NCBI GenBank assembly: GCA_000961695.1
Contig: LADW01000032.1
Location: forward strand, 62,001 to 126,000
From: Hyphomonadaceae bacterium BRH_c29
Lineage (GTDB): Bacteria > Pseudomonadota > Alphaproteobacteria > Caulobacterales > Hyphomonadaceae
Length of the DNA stretch: 64,000 bases
Direction of reading: 5' to 3'
Positions within the stretch are counted from its first letter, which is position 1. Each line of letters starts with the position of its first letter. A model generated the notes under the pieces. The model saw only the letters and a program-made list of their open reading frames with translations. It was not told where the DNA came from and searched no databases. Of the stretch, positions 49,263-58,652 are shown piece by piece. The position numbers and the translations under genes are program-made.

Positions 49263-49973
49263 TTGGGGGATAAGCAGGAAATGACGGACGGTTTGAAAAC
49301 ACCTACCGGAAGAATCCGGAAAAAGACCGGTTACCACCACGGAAACCTTCGCAATTCGATCATCGAAGCGGTTACGCGCCTGATCTCTGAAAGCCGCTCG
49401 CTCGACTTCCAATTGAAGGAGGTGGCCAAGCTGGTCGGGACGTCAACGCCGGCCATTTATCGGCATTTCGAGAGCAAACAGGACCTTCTCGTAGAAACGG
49501 CCATTGCTGGATACGACCTGCAGCTAAGCTATCGCGCCTATGCGGTCGAGCAGGCCGGGCGGTCACCGATTTCGCGCATCATGGCGATCGGCTACGCATA
49601 CATTCATTTCGCCCGTTCGCACCCCGGGTTCTTTTTGCTTTTGAAGAGCATGGAAACTGAAGAGATCCTGTCCTCTGAACGTTATCAGGCGCAGCGCGAT
49701 GAGACCGTTCAGCAGATGCATAATCTGGTCACAGAGTGCATCGCGGAGGGGTATTTTCTCGACATCGACCCGGGCGTTGCCATGGCATCCATTCAGGCCA
49801 CAGGATTCGGCGTTGCAAATCTCTACGTCGGCAACCAACTCGTCTGGGTCGCGCCGGCTGCTGTGGGGAATGAAAACCTCGTGTCGGAGCTGTTCAAGTT
49901 GCACATTGGCAGCCTTCTGAGTGCCAAAGGCAAGAAAGCCCTCGAGGACGCAAAGGGCGATCCGTTCAAATAG
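49263..49973 (+). CDS. TetR/AcrR-family regulator
   Basis: 'YHHGNLRNSIIEAVTRLISESRSLDFQLKEVAKLVGTSTPAIYRHFESKQDLLVE' N-terminal HTH. First Met of the ORF track used; exact start not verified. Confidence 0.92.
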   Translation: MGDKQEMTDGLKTPTGRIRKKTGYHHGNLRNSIIEAVTRLISESRSLDFQLKEVAKLVGTSTPAIYRHFESKQDLLVETAIAGYDLQLSYRAYAVEQAGRSPISRIMAIGYAYIHFARSHPGFFLLLKSMETEEILSSERYQAQRDETVQQMHNLVTECIAEGYFLDIDPGVAMASIQATGFGVANLYVGNQLVWVAPAAVGNENLVSELFKLHIGSLLSAKGKKALEDAKGDPFK

Positions 49974-50002
49974 GCCTACAGTCAGAACCAAGTGAGAAAG
50001 CC

Positions 50003-50737
50003 ATGACGACATCCAACCAGACAGTTGCAGAACAGACGAAACCGACCATCGGTATCAACGAGGTTCTGGCAACATCCTCTTTGAACCCAAGAACGCCGCC
50101 GCTTCCGACGCGTGAAAACACGGTCTTGCTTTTGATCGACATCCAGCATTTGGCGGAGCCTTCTTATCATGTGAAGAATGCTGTCGCTGCGGGTATGGAT
50201 GAGCATGATGTTCGCGCGGCGCTCTCTGACTATGAGGCGCGCTTCAACGCTGCGGTCGGGAATGCGAGCCGGGTTCTGGAAGCTGCACGCGCGGCAGGCA
50301 TTCCTCCCATCCATGTGAAGATCCAGGCCATGTCGGCCCAGGGACGCGACACCAGCTCTTTGCACAGCTGGCTCGGTTGGAACTTCCCGCCTGGTAGCCC
50401 GGCTACCCAGTTTCTTGAGGCGACAAAACCGACTGAAGATGAAATCGTCATCACCAAGACCGCCAGCGGCGCTTTTACGGGCACAAGCCTGGACTCGACG
50501 CTCCGTAACATGGGTGTGGAGCATCTCATTATCGTTGGGTTCATGACGGATGAGTGCGTTGAGACCACCACCCGCGTTGCGCTTGACTATGGTTATGTGG
50601 CTCGCGTCGTCAGCGATGCGACCACGACCTATCATGTCGAATCCTATCAATCGACCATCGGCAAACTTTCGTCTTATGGGTTTACTCTGACGGCAGAAGA
50701 TGCCGTTGCTGAGCTTCAGGCGATGGCGCGGACTTAA
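50003..50737 (+). CDS. Isochorismatase-family cysteine hydrolase
   Basis: 'TVLLLIDIQHLAEPS', 'EIVITKTASGAFTGTSLDSTLRNMGVEHLIIVGFMTDECVETTTRVALDYGY'. Confidence 0.9.
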   Translation: MTTSNQTVAEQTKPTIGINEVLATSSLNPRTPPLPTRENTVLLLIDIQHLAEPSYHVKNAVAAGMDEHDVRAALSDYEARFNAAVGNASRVLEAARAAGIPPIHVKIQAMSAQGRDTSSLHSWLGWNFPPGSPATQFLEATKPTEDEIVITKTASGAFTGTSLDSTLRNMGVEHLIIVGFMTDECVETTTRVALDYGYVARVVSDATTTYHVESYQSTIGKLSSYGFTLTAEDAVAELQAMART

Positions 50738-50771
50738 CCTGTTCTGACAGGACTTATTGGAGATAAACAAT

Positions 50772-51932
50772 ATGGGAAAATTCACACGCCGGGCGTTGAT
50801 CGGTGGTGGCTTGGTAGCGGGGGCTGGAGCGGCCTATGGTGCCTACTGGCTACGTAAGAGGCCTGCTGCTGCGCCGCTTGGCTTTGACGTTTCACCAGAA
50901 GAGCGGGCCGCAGCGATTGCCTTGCTCGACAAATACCCTGCCATCGATTCTCACGCCCATCCGGGACGGACCTTCGCGCGCGATGCATCCGGGCTTGCGC
51001 CGCTGCTCAAAGTCTACAAGGCTCAATCCGGATTTGGCCGGCGAACTGCTGGCGATATGCGAGAGGGTCATCTCGCCGCTGCCTGTTTTGCAGCGGTGTC
51101 CGATTTCAATGTCCTGAACCTGTCGAAGGGCAAAGGACTCGAGGCGCGCCGCCCGTTTGAAGAGGGTGAAGCCTGGGAGAGTTACAAGATTCAGATGCGC
51201 AATCTGAAGCGTCTGGCCGACCAGAAAATAGTCACTGAAATGCTGAGCACAGAGTCATTGGATGCTGCGCGTGCTTCGGGGCGCCCTGGCGCGATCTGGA
51301 CTGTGGAAGGGGGTGACTTTCTTGAAGGATCGGTTGAGCGGCTGAACGAAGCTTATCAAGATGGCGTGCGATCCATCACGATCGTTCACTACCGGACCAA
51401 CGACCTTGCAGACGCGATGACGAACGAACCCGAGCACGGCAGTCTGACAGCGGCGGGCGATGACATCGTAAGGGGCATGAACCGGCTCGGAATGGTGATC
51501 GATTTGTCTCACATGTCGGAGGCAGGTGCGTTCCGTGCGCTGGAACTCAGTACACTTCCTGTCCTGTTCACGCATACGCATATCAGTTCGGCCCATTCCT
51601 ATCACCCGCGCTTTATCTCTCTGGAACTCGCCAAGGCGGCAGCAGACGCAGGCGGCGTCATCGGTGCCTGGCCGTCGGGGATCGAGATCAGCGATCTCGC
51701 CGGATATGCTGATCGCATCTTCCAGCTGATTGATCTGCTCGGCATCGACCATGTGTGCCTCGGAACCGACATGGACGCGAATTACAAGCCCGTCTTTGAC
51801 GATTACCGCCGCCTGCCAGACCTGGTCGCGCTGCTGAAGCGCAAAGGCATGAGTGATGCGGAACTGGCAGCGTTCCTCGGCGGGAACTTCCTGCGCGTCT
51901 GGCGTGCAAACGAGGCGGCGCGAAGCGCCTAG
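50772..51932 (+). CDS. M19 membrane dipeptidase family, Tat-like/N-terminal anchor
   Basis: 'AIDSHAHPGRTFARD', 'GMVIDLSHMSEAGAFRAL', 'HVCLGTDMDANYKP', 'FLGGNFLRVW'; N-terminus FTRRALIGGGLVAGAGAAYG. Confidence 0.9.
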   Translation: MGKFTRRALIGGGLVAGAGAAYGAYWLRKRPAAAPLGFDVSPEERAAAIALLDKYPAIDSHAHPGRTFARDASGLAPLLKVYKAQSGFGRRTAGDMREGHLAAACFAAVSDFNVLNLSKGKGLEARRPFEEGEAWESYKIQMRNLKRLADQKIVTEMLSTESLDAARASGRPGAIWTVEGGDFLEGSVERLNEAYQDGVRSITIVHYRTNDLADAMTNEPEHGSLTAAGDDIVRGMNRLGMVIDLSHMSEAGAFRALELSTLPVLFTHTHISSAHSYHPRFISLELAKAAADAGGVIGAWPSGIEISDLAGYADRIFQLIDLLGIDHVCLGTDMDANYKPVFDDYRRLPDLVALLKRKGMSDAELAAFLGGNFLRVWRANEAARSA

Positions 51933-51943
51933 TCAAAAGAATG

Positions 51944-51982
51944 CGAGATCACAGGCCTGGCTAAATTGCGCCTGTGATCTCG
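51944..51982. terminator. Bidirectional hairpin at dipeptidase/btuD convergence
   Basis: CGAGATCACAGGC-(13 nt)-GCCTGTGATCTCG; 3' arm lies within the last codons of btuD. Confidence 0.75.
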
Positions 51983-52722
51983 ATGCGGGCGCCATCAACG
52001 GTCGCTTTGATTCCATAGATTTCGGCGAGACGCTCGGCGGTCAGCGTTTCGGCAACTGGGCCATCCGCAACAATGTGCCCGTCCTTCATCCAGATCAGCC
52101 TTGTGGCGTATCGGGCTGCGAGCGCAATATCATGCAGCACGACAAGAGCGCCGCCGCCCCGCGCGACATAGGCGGCGATGATGTCCATGATGCGGAATTG
52201 ATGGCGTGGGTCGAGCGCGGCAACGGGTTCATCTGCGATCAGGAGTGGCGCTTCGGCTGCGAAAGCGCGAGCGCAATGGACGCGGGCGAGTTCGCCGCCT
52301 GACAACGTATCCGCGGTTCGGTGGGCCAGAGCAGCAAGATCGCAAAGCTGAATGGCACGATCGACGGCCGCGGAGTCTATGTCGCTCAGGCGACCGGGCG
52401 CCGCGCCATAGGCAAAGCGACCGAGGGCAACGACATCACGGACCGTGTTTGGCCAGGCGAGCGGCCGCTGCTGCGGCAGGTACGCGATCTGCCGGGCACG
52501 TGCGACTGGCGAAAGGATTTCACAGTCTGCGCCGCTTATAGTCGACGTGCCGGCTGACCGCTTCTCCATGCCGAGCGCTGTGCGCAGCAGGCTGGTCTTG
52601 CCGGCGCCGTTTGGGCCAAGCAGACCGATGAGTTCCCCGGGCGCCAACGTGAGGCTTGCCTCCTCGAACAGCACCGCATCACCTGCCTTGCGGGACAGGG
52701 CCTGAATGGAAAGCTCAGTCAT
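51961..52722 (-). CDS. btuD: B12 ABC transporter ATP-binding protein
   Basis: GLLGPNGAGKTSLL, LSGGELARVHCARAFA, LLIADEPVAALD; under cobalamin riboswitch. Confidence 0.92.
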   Translation of the reverse strand: MTELSIQALSRKAGDAVLFEEASLTLAPGELIGLLGPNGAGKTSLLRTALGMEKRSAGTSTISGADCEILSPVARARQIAYLPQQRPLAWPNTVRDVVALGRFAYGAAPGRLSDIDSAAVDRAIQLCDLAALAHRTADTLSGGELARVHCARAFAAEAPLLIADEPVAALDPRHQFRIMDIIAAYVARGGGALVVLHDIALAARYATRLIWMKDGHIVADGPVAETLTAERLAEIYGIKATVDGARIEITGAI

Positions 52723-53707
52723 TGATCGTGCGCCTCTGTATTGCAATCCAGACAAAGGCTGGCGCGCCAATCAGGGCTGCGACAACCCCGAGCTTGAGTT
52801 CGTTCGGTGTCGGCAAGACGCGGACGCCAATGTCCGCAATCACAAGAATGAGGCCCGCCAGCAACGCGGACGGAACAAGGGAGCGCGCCGGATCGTGTCG
52901 TACAAACGGTCGGATGATATGCGGTGCGACGATGCCAACAAATCCGATGGCACCTGCAAGCGCGACAGAGCCACCGGTGACGAGCCCCGCACCGAGGACT
53001 GTCAGAACGCGCTGATTGCGCAAGTTCAGGCCGATGCCAGTAGCGGCTTCTTCGCCCAATGTAAGGGCCGACAAGCCGCGCCGGGAGAAGAGCAAGATGG
53101 CCGTGCCCGCGATCAGGAAGGGGGAGACAAGACCAATCTCTCGGAAGCTGCGATTGGCGACAGAGCCGAGCATCCAGTTGATCATGTCGGAAAGCGAAAA
53201 TGGATTGGGTGCCAGGTTCATGAGCAGGCTCATGGCGGCGCCAGCGAAGCTGGACAGGCCGACCCCGATCAGGATGAGGGTCACAACTGAACGCGTACGG
53301 ATGGCAGCAAGCGTGATCAGGGCCGTTGCGGCGAGGGCGCCGAGAATGGCTGCAACGGGCAAAACCCATGGTGAAAGGACAGCAAGGCCGTAATAGATGG
53401 AGAAGGTTGCGAAGAGGGATGCGGCGGCGGAGACTCCGAGAACGCCGGGTTCGGCGAGCGGGTTCCTGAGTAGTCCCTGCAGCGCTGCCCCGCTCATCCC
53501 GAGTGCTGCGCCGACAATATAGGCAGCGAGGGCGCGCGGCAGTCGGATTTCCCAGAGTACCAGTCGGTCGGGTGCATCTGCACCGCCGAACAGGGCTGCG
53601 AGGATCCGGCCCGGCGGCATGGGTGTCGAGCCAAGCAGGCAAGCCGAGAAAATGGCAACGAAAGACGCCAGAACCAGGGTGGGGAGAAGCCAGGTATGCG
53701 CCTTCAC
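52715..53707 (-). CDS. btuC: B12 ABC transporter permease (FecCD/BtuC family)
   Basis: 'PRALAAYIVGAALGMSGAALQGLLRNPLAEPGVLGVSAAAS', 'GAIGFVGIVAPHIIRPFVRHD'. Confidence 0.93.
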   Translation of the reverse strand: MKAHTWLLPTLVLASFVAIFSACLLGSTPMPPGRILAALFGGADAPDRLVLWEIRLPRALAAYIVGAALGMSGAALQGLLRNPLAEPGVLGVSAAASLFATFSIYYGLAVLSPWVLPVAAILGALAATALITLAAIRTRSVVTLILIGVGLSSFAGAAMSLLMNLAPNPFSLSDMINWMLGSVANRSFREIGLVSPFLIAGTAILLFSRRGLSALTLGEEAATGIGLNLRNQRVLTVLGAGLVTGGSVALAGAIGFVGIVAPHIIRPFVRHDPARSLVPSALLAGLILVIADIGVRVLPTPNELKLGVVAALIGAPAFVWIAIQRRTIND

Positions 53708-54531
53708 TCGGCAGCTCCCTTCGCGAGGGCATCTGCGGCCTCAACGAGGAACCAGCCATTACAGGCGGTCCAGGATCCTTCGAGCGGCACCACTTTGTGC
53801 TTGGTCAGCTGGGCGCGCGCAATCGGATGGTTCATCGGGCTCCAGGCATCGATGTGATTTGAGCCTGCTGTGAAGAACGAGGCGGCGATGATATCGGGCT
53901 GGCTGAAGGCGAGGCGTTCAAGGGGCAGGGAACGCCACCCCGCTTCCGTCTGATAGTTGGTGAGTCCCGCTGCGAGCAGGATTTCGTGAACGAGGGAGCC
54001 AGGTCCCGACGTTACGCCTGTCGGTGTCATGTAAAGCGCGGCTTTCCCGGTGGCGTTCTGTTTGAGAGCCGCAAGACGTGCGGCAGTTTCCGCCACAACG
54101 GCGACGCCGCGTTCGTGCGCTCCAAGGCTATCTGCCATCCGCTGTGTGTTTTTCAGAACGGCGGGAAAGTCTGCCGCCCAGCCGACATCAAGGACGGGAA
54201 CGCCTGCGCGTTCAAAGAAGGATCCCGCATTTGGGCCGCCGCCATAGGACCGAACGACCAGATCAGGCTTCAACAACAGAACATCTTCTGCAATCGGACG
54301 GACTGTCGGGATGTCGGCAGCGGCGTTCCGCATGAAAGAGAAGCCTTTGCCGGCATCTGGCGAGAGAGCCAGTATGTGGTCAGGATCGGCAAATTTCAGG
54401 ACATATTGATCGGCGCAATAGTCGAGGCTGACAATGCGATGCGGTTGTACCGTATCGGCAGGCGGCGGTGGCTTGGGAGCACCGCAAGCCGCAAGCAGCA
54501 AGGTCAGGAAGAGGCGCGTCAGTTTTGACAT
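53704..54531 (-). CDS. btuF: B12 ABC transporter substrate-binding protein
   Basis: 'HRIVSLDYCADQYVLKFADPDHILALSPD', 'LLLKPDLVVRSYGGG'; lipoprotein-like N-terminus 'LLLAACGAP'. Confidence 0.9.
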   Translation of the reverse strand: MSKLTRLFLTLLLAACGAPKPPPPADTVQPHRIVSLDYCADQYVLKFADPDHILALSPDAGKGFSFMRNAAADIPTVRPIAEDVLLLKPDLVVRSYGGGPNAGSFFERAGVPVLDVGWAADFPAVLKNTQRMADSLGAHERGVAVVAETAARLAALKQNATGKAALYMTPTGVTSGPGSLVHEILLAAGLTNYQTEAGWRSLPLERLAFSQPDIIAASFFTAGSNHIDAWSPMNHPIARAQLTKHKVVPLEGSWTACNGWFLVEAADALAKGAAE

Positions 54532-54729
54532 GCGGCGCTCTTGCAGAAATTCATCGTCTCAACCCTCATCCGCATTCCGACACCCGCAAGACGGATGTAC
54601 ACGACAACGCCATACGGCCCGCAGTCACCCCGGTGGGCAGCAAGGCCATTTTCCAATGTCGTTACGAAGGAGCGGCGCTGAGCCTTCCTGCGCGCTGAGA
54701 ACTCCTCCCGGTCTCAGGGCGAACGACGC

Positions 54730-54903
54730 GATGGCAGGTCTCCTGGCTCACCGATCATCACTTCAGGCCGTCTTCCCAGTGCCCGAGGGCCCCAGTGACT
54801 CAATTGGCCGTCAGCTCCTGGCTAACAGTTGCGGGTACAGCACCGGATTTACACCGGCTTCCCTCTTAGCCCCCCGTTACGAGGGCACCATCTGCGGCAT
54901 CTG
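54730..54903 (-). ncRNA. Cobalamin riboswitch upstream of btuFCD
   Basis: Same conserved aptamer blocks as 8843-9016; nearly identical sequence. Confidence 0.95.
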
Positions 54904-54998
54904 ATGTTGCAGGGGGGGATTTCTGTCAATAGCCGGGGGCGTGCCGCCTTGGGTGGGGCGGGCGCTCAGCCTTCAATATGACTTGCCAGCCTTTGGGA

Positions 54999-55673
54999 TC
55001 AAATTCCCAGTAAGGGCTGCAGCAAATTCAGTAATGGATTGGCGAATTTCAGCTTCCCCTCATCGGTGATGAGCGAGATGCAGGCGCCGTCATCATCGAT
55101 CCGCAGGTCATGCATGCAGGATTCGTCCTCCTGGTGCAGGTCGCCAGCGACATATTGCTGAGCGCCGACCTTGTAGCCGCCAGAGAGAACAAGGGTCCAT
55201 TCCTGACCGCTATGCGTGTGCCGCGGGACCGGCAAACCCGGGCGGGCGCGCAGCAAGTAAAGGCGTTCCCCTCGGGAGGAGCGGCCAAGTCTCGCCTGTT
55301 GAACCCCGACCCCGACATTGCGCCACTTCAGGCGCTGTCCGGAACGGCGCATATAGTCGGCCAGAGGCGCGGGCATCCATTCCGGGGTGTGGGCGTCCGG
55401 GGCCTCGGAGGGTTCCGCCCTGACCGTTGCTTCAGGCGCGTTCAGGCGCGCCGAGAGGCGCTCCATGAAGTCTGCCGAAATATCTGTCGCCGGGGCAGTT
55501 TCCAGAAGCGCGCCGCCGATGTGATCACTGACGACAAACGCGTCCTGCACGCTCGGCTTCAGGTCTGCCTGGCAGTTCAGCAAAAGCTGTTTGAACGGGG
55601 GGAGTGTTCCGGCGGACTGCAGGGCCAGCCAGTCGTCATCAACCGTGATGGGCAGGGAGGTTGCCGCTGTCAT
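54999..55673 (-). CDS. ChrR-like cupin anti-sigma factor
   Basis: C-terminal cupin 'RHTHSGQEWTLVLSGGYKVGAQQYVAGDLHQEDESCMHDL'; stop/start overlap with ECF gene. Confidence 0.85.
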   Translation of the reverse strand: MTAATSLPITVDDDWLALQSAGTLPPFKQLLLNCQADLKPSVQDAFVVSDHIGGALLETAPATDISADFMERLSARLNAPEATVRAEPSEAPDAHTPEWMPAPLADYMRRSGQRLKWRNVGVGVQQARLGRSSRGERLYLLRARPGLPVPRHTHSGQEWTLVLSGGYKVGAQQYVAGDLHQEDESCMHDLRIDDDGACISLITDEGKLKFANPLLNLLQPLLGI

Positions 55674-56320
55674 GGTTCATCCTTTCGGTGGGCTTCAAGT
55701 GTCGATCTCAGTTTTTTCAGAGGCGCGCGGATGCGGCTTTTGACGGTGCCGATCGCGATACCCGTCCGGGCGGCGATCTCGCTGTGTGAGAGGCCTTCAA
55801 AGAAGGCGAGATGAAGCATTTGCTTTTGCTCAGGGGGCAGGGTGGCGAGTGCGTCCCGCACGGCCTCAGCGGCTTCGGCTTCTTCCAGCCCGGCATGTGC
55901 AGATTCCACGGCTGAATCTGCCAGCGTGGCCATGTCTTCGGGGGCGACGGGATGCATGCGGTCGTGCTTGCGCTTGTGATCAATCCAGCGGTTTCGCGTC
56001 ATTCGGTAGACCCAGGTCGAGAAACTCGCCTTGGATCCGTCGAAACTCGCGGCCTTTTGCCAGACGGAGACGAGAACGTCCTGAACGATGTCTTCGGATG
56101 TTGCATCACCTTCACCGCGGTTGAGCAACCAGGCTTTCAGGCGCGGGGCGTAGTGAAGGGTCAGGTCATCAAACGCGCTGCGATCCGCCGAGGTGACGAT
56201 TCTCACCATCAGCTCAGCATCCAGCGCTGTGCGGCCCGGAAGGGCGCTCACTTTGGCTGGGCCTTTTGTCTTAGCGCCATGGTTGGCTCCTGACGGTGCG
56301 AGATTCGAGGACCGCATCAT
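55670..56320 (-). CDS. ECF sigma factor (RpoE/ECF11-like, ChrR-partnered)
   Basis: 'EDIVQDVLVSVWQKAASFDGSKASFSTWVYRMTRNRWIDHKRK', 'LPPEQKQMLHLAFFEGLSHSEIAARTGIAIGTVKSRIR'. Confidence 0.92.
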   Translation of the reverse strand: MMRSSNLAPSGANHGAKTKGPAKVSALPGRTALDAELMVRIVTSADRSAFDDLTLHYAPRLKAWLLNRGEGDATSEDIVQDVLVSVWQKAASFDGSKASFSTWVYRMTRNRWIDHKRKHDRMHPVAPEDMATLADSAVESAHAGLEEAEAAEAVRDALATLPPEQKQMLHLAFFEGLSHSEIAARTGIAIGTVKSRIRAPLKKLRSTLEAHRKDEP

Positions 56321-56419
56321 CACCTCCTTTGGGCCTAATACGCAAATGAGTCCCAAATGGATGAGTCAATCTGACTGGCGAACTGTTGCGTATAGACGTG
56401 AACAATTCGGAGTTGGCCC

Positions 56420-57790
56420 ATGCCATTTGATACCGTCGACGCGCTTCGCCGCCGCGATAATGCCTCCCAGTCCAAGCAGCGGCCCAGAGTGGCGATCATA
56501 GGGACTGGTATTTCCGGTCTCTCTGCGGCTTGGGCCCTGCAGAATACGTGCGACATCACGGTTTTCGAAAAAGCCGGCCGGATCGGCGGTCATACGGCGA
56601 CGGTAACAGTCAATGCACCTGAAGGTCCTGTTCCGGTCGATACGGGTTTCATTGTGTTCAACGAGCCGAATTATCCGAACCTGACGGCACTGTTCGATCA
56701 TCTGGGCGTAAAATCCAAACCGACCGGCATGAACTTTTCCGTCTCGATGCCAGAAGAGGGTATGGAATACGCAAGCAGCGGATTTGAGGGCCTGTTCGCC
56801 TGGCGCCGGAATATGGCCAGTCCACGCTTCTATATCATGCTCAAGGATATCCTGAGATTCCATGCGGCATCGCGCAGTCTGGCGGATTGCACGCGTGGCA
56901 GGACAATTGGTGAATATGTCGCTGAAGAGCGCTACGGACGGGCCTTTGTGGACTTCCACCTCCTGCCCATGGCGGCGGCGATCTGGTCCTGTCCGGTTGC
57001 GGCAATTCTCGATTTCCCCGCTGCCAGCCTTGCGCGCTTCTTCGTCAATCACGGTCTGGTCAGCCTGCGCCCGCAATTTCCGTGGCGATCCGTAGAGGGC
57101 GGCAGTGCATCTTATCTGGCGCCGCTGACACGTGGGTTCGAGGACCGTATACGCTGCGATGCCGGCATCAAGTCTGTCATCCGAAACGACGAAAGCGTCG
57201 CGATCCGTTTCGAGACCGGCCCGGACCAGATGTTCGATCAGGTCGTCTTTGCCTGCCATGCGCCGGAAGCGCTGGCTTTGCTGGGCGACGCAGACGCAAC
57301 TGAAACCGGAATTCTGTCGGGCTTCCGGACACAGCCGAACCGCGTCATCCTGCACCGGGATGCCAGCTTGATGCCCGAGCGGCGGCGGGCCTGGGCAGCT
57401 TGGAACTATCGCGCGCGGCGGACAGATTCGCTCCAGCTATCGGTGACCTATTGGATGAACGCATTACAGCATTTGCCGACCAGCACTGACTATTTCGTTA
57501 CGCTCAACCCGGATGTCGACCCGGCACCTGGCACGGTGGAGGGGGAGTTCCTGTATAATCACCCAGTTTTCGATACTCGTGCGATGGAAGCCCAGAAAGA
57601 GATCTGGTCGATTCAAGGACGGCGTGGAACCTGGTTCTGCGGGGCCTGGCAAGGCTATGGCTTCCATGAGGATGGGGCGCAGTCCGGTCTGGCGGTTGCG
57701 GAACTGCTCAGCGACTGGAAGCGGCCATGGGCCTTCGACTATAGCCGCGAACGTTTGGCGCGTGCTCACTTTGCCAAGGTCGATGCATGA
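56420..57790 (+). CDS. FAD/NAD(P)-binding amine-oxidase-like oxidoreductase
   Basis: 'RVAIIGTGISGLSAAWALQNTCDITVFEKAGRIGGHTATV', 'GTWFCGAWQGYGFHEDGAQSGLAVAE'; followed by DUF1365. Confidence 0.92.
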   Translation: MPFDTVDALRRRDNASQSKQRPRVAIIGTGISGLSAAWALQNTCDITVFEKAGRIGGHTATVTVNAPEGPVPVDTGFIVFNEPNYPNLTALFDHLGVKSKPTGMNFSVSMPEEGMEYASSGFEGLFAWRRNMASPRFYIMLKDILRFHAASRSLADCTRGRTIGEYVAEERYGRAFVDFHLLPMAAAIWSCPVAAILDFPAASLARFFVNHGLVSLRPQFPWRSVEGGSASYLAPLTRGFEDRIRCDAGIKSVIRNDESVAIRFETGPDQMFDQVVFACHAPEALALLGDADATETGILSGFRTQPNRVILHRDASLMPERRRAWAAWNYRARRTDSLQLSVTYWMNALQHLPTSTDYFVTLNPDVDPAPGTVEGEFLYNHPVFDTRAMEAQKEIWSIQGRRGTWFCGAWQGYGFHEDGAQSGLAVAELLSDWKRPWAFDYSRERLARAHFAKVDA

Positions 57791-58596
57791 CCGATGCGGC
57801 GCGGTTCTATATCGGCCAGGTAAGTCACCAGCGCTTTGGTGGTATCAGCCATAAGCTGCGCTATCGGATTGCTTACCTCCTGCTCGATCTGGACCGGCTT
57901 GACGAAGCCGGCCGTTTGACGCGGTGGCTGAAGGTCGGATCGGCCGGGTTGATGTCTTTCAAGCCGCAGGACCACGGGGATGCTTCTACGTCAGACCTCG
58001 CCGGTTGGGTGCGGACATTGCTGGCCTCGCAGGATGTGCAACAGACTGCTGCGAAGATCGAACTGCTGACTCTGCCGCGCATGTTCGGATATGTGTTCAA
58101 CCCGCTGTCGGTCTATTTCATCTGGGACGACGAAGGTGCACTGCACCATGTCCTTTATGAAGTCGGCAACACGTTCGGCGAGCGCCACTTCTATCTGTGC
58201 AAGGCAGATCCGAAGCAGGACATCATCCAGCATGAGTGCGACAAGGCCTTTTACGTCTCGCCCTTTTTCGACAAGAGCGGACAATACAAGTTCACCGTTG
58301 AGCCGCCAGCTGACCGGATGACGTTGGCTATTTCTTACCGGGCTGACGGCGCTGAGCGGATGAGAGCCCTGCTTTCAGGGGAGGCGCGTCCTGTCACATC
58401 GGGGACATCGCTTGGCTTGCTGGCACGGTTCCCATTCATGACGCTGGGCGTTATCGCGGGCATCCATTGGGAAGCGCTCAAATTGGTCCTCAAAGGCGCC
58501 AGATACCACTCGCATGGTCCGAGGGCCGAAGCGGCGAGCTTGAGCAAGAGCCTGCCGGTCAAAGACCGCAAACAGCCCGTGCCCTCCAGACTTTGA
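57787..58596 (+). CDS. DUF1365 family protein
   Basis: 'FYIGQVSHQRFGGISHKLRYRIAYLLLDLD', 'LLTLPRMFGYVFNPLSVYFIWD', 'KAFYVSPFFDKSGQYKFTVEPP'; start overlaps upstream stop. Confidence 0.92.
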   Translation: MTDAARFYIGQVSHQRFGGISHKLRYRIAYLLLDLDRLDEAGRLTRWLKVGSAGLMSFKPQDHGDASTSDLAGWVRTLLASQDVQQTAAKIELLTLPRMFGYVFNPLSVYFIWDDEGALHHVLYEVGNTFGERHFYLCKADPKQDIIQHECDKAFYVSPFFDKSGQYKFTVEPPADRMTLAISYRADGAERMRALLSGEARPVTSGTSLGLLARFPFMTLGVIAGIHWEALKLVLKGARYHSHGPRAEAASLSKSLPVKDRKQPVPSRL

Positions 58597-58652
58597 CAAC
58601 ACCTCGCCCATATGGCACGCCAAGTGTCAAAACATAGGGGCGAGGAAAACAC

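Noticed and set aside
54434-54904. 156-aa + ORF with the same C-terminus
   Set aside because: Antisense to the second riboswitch and the btuF 5' end.
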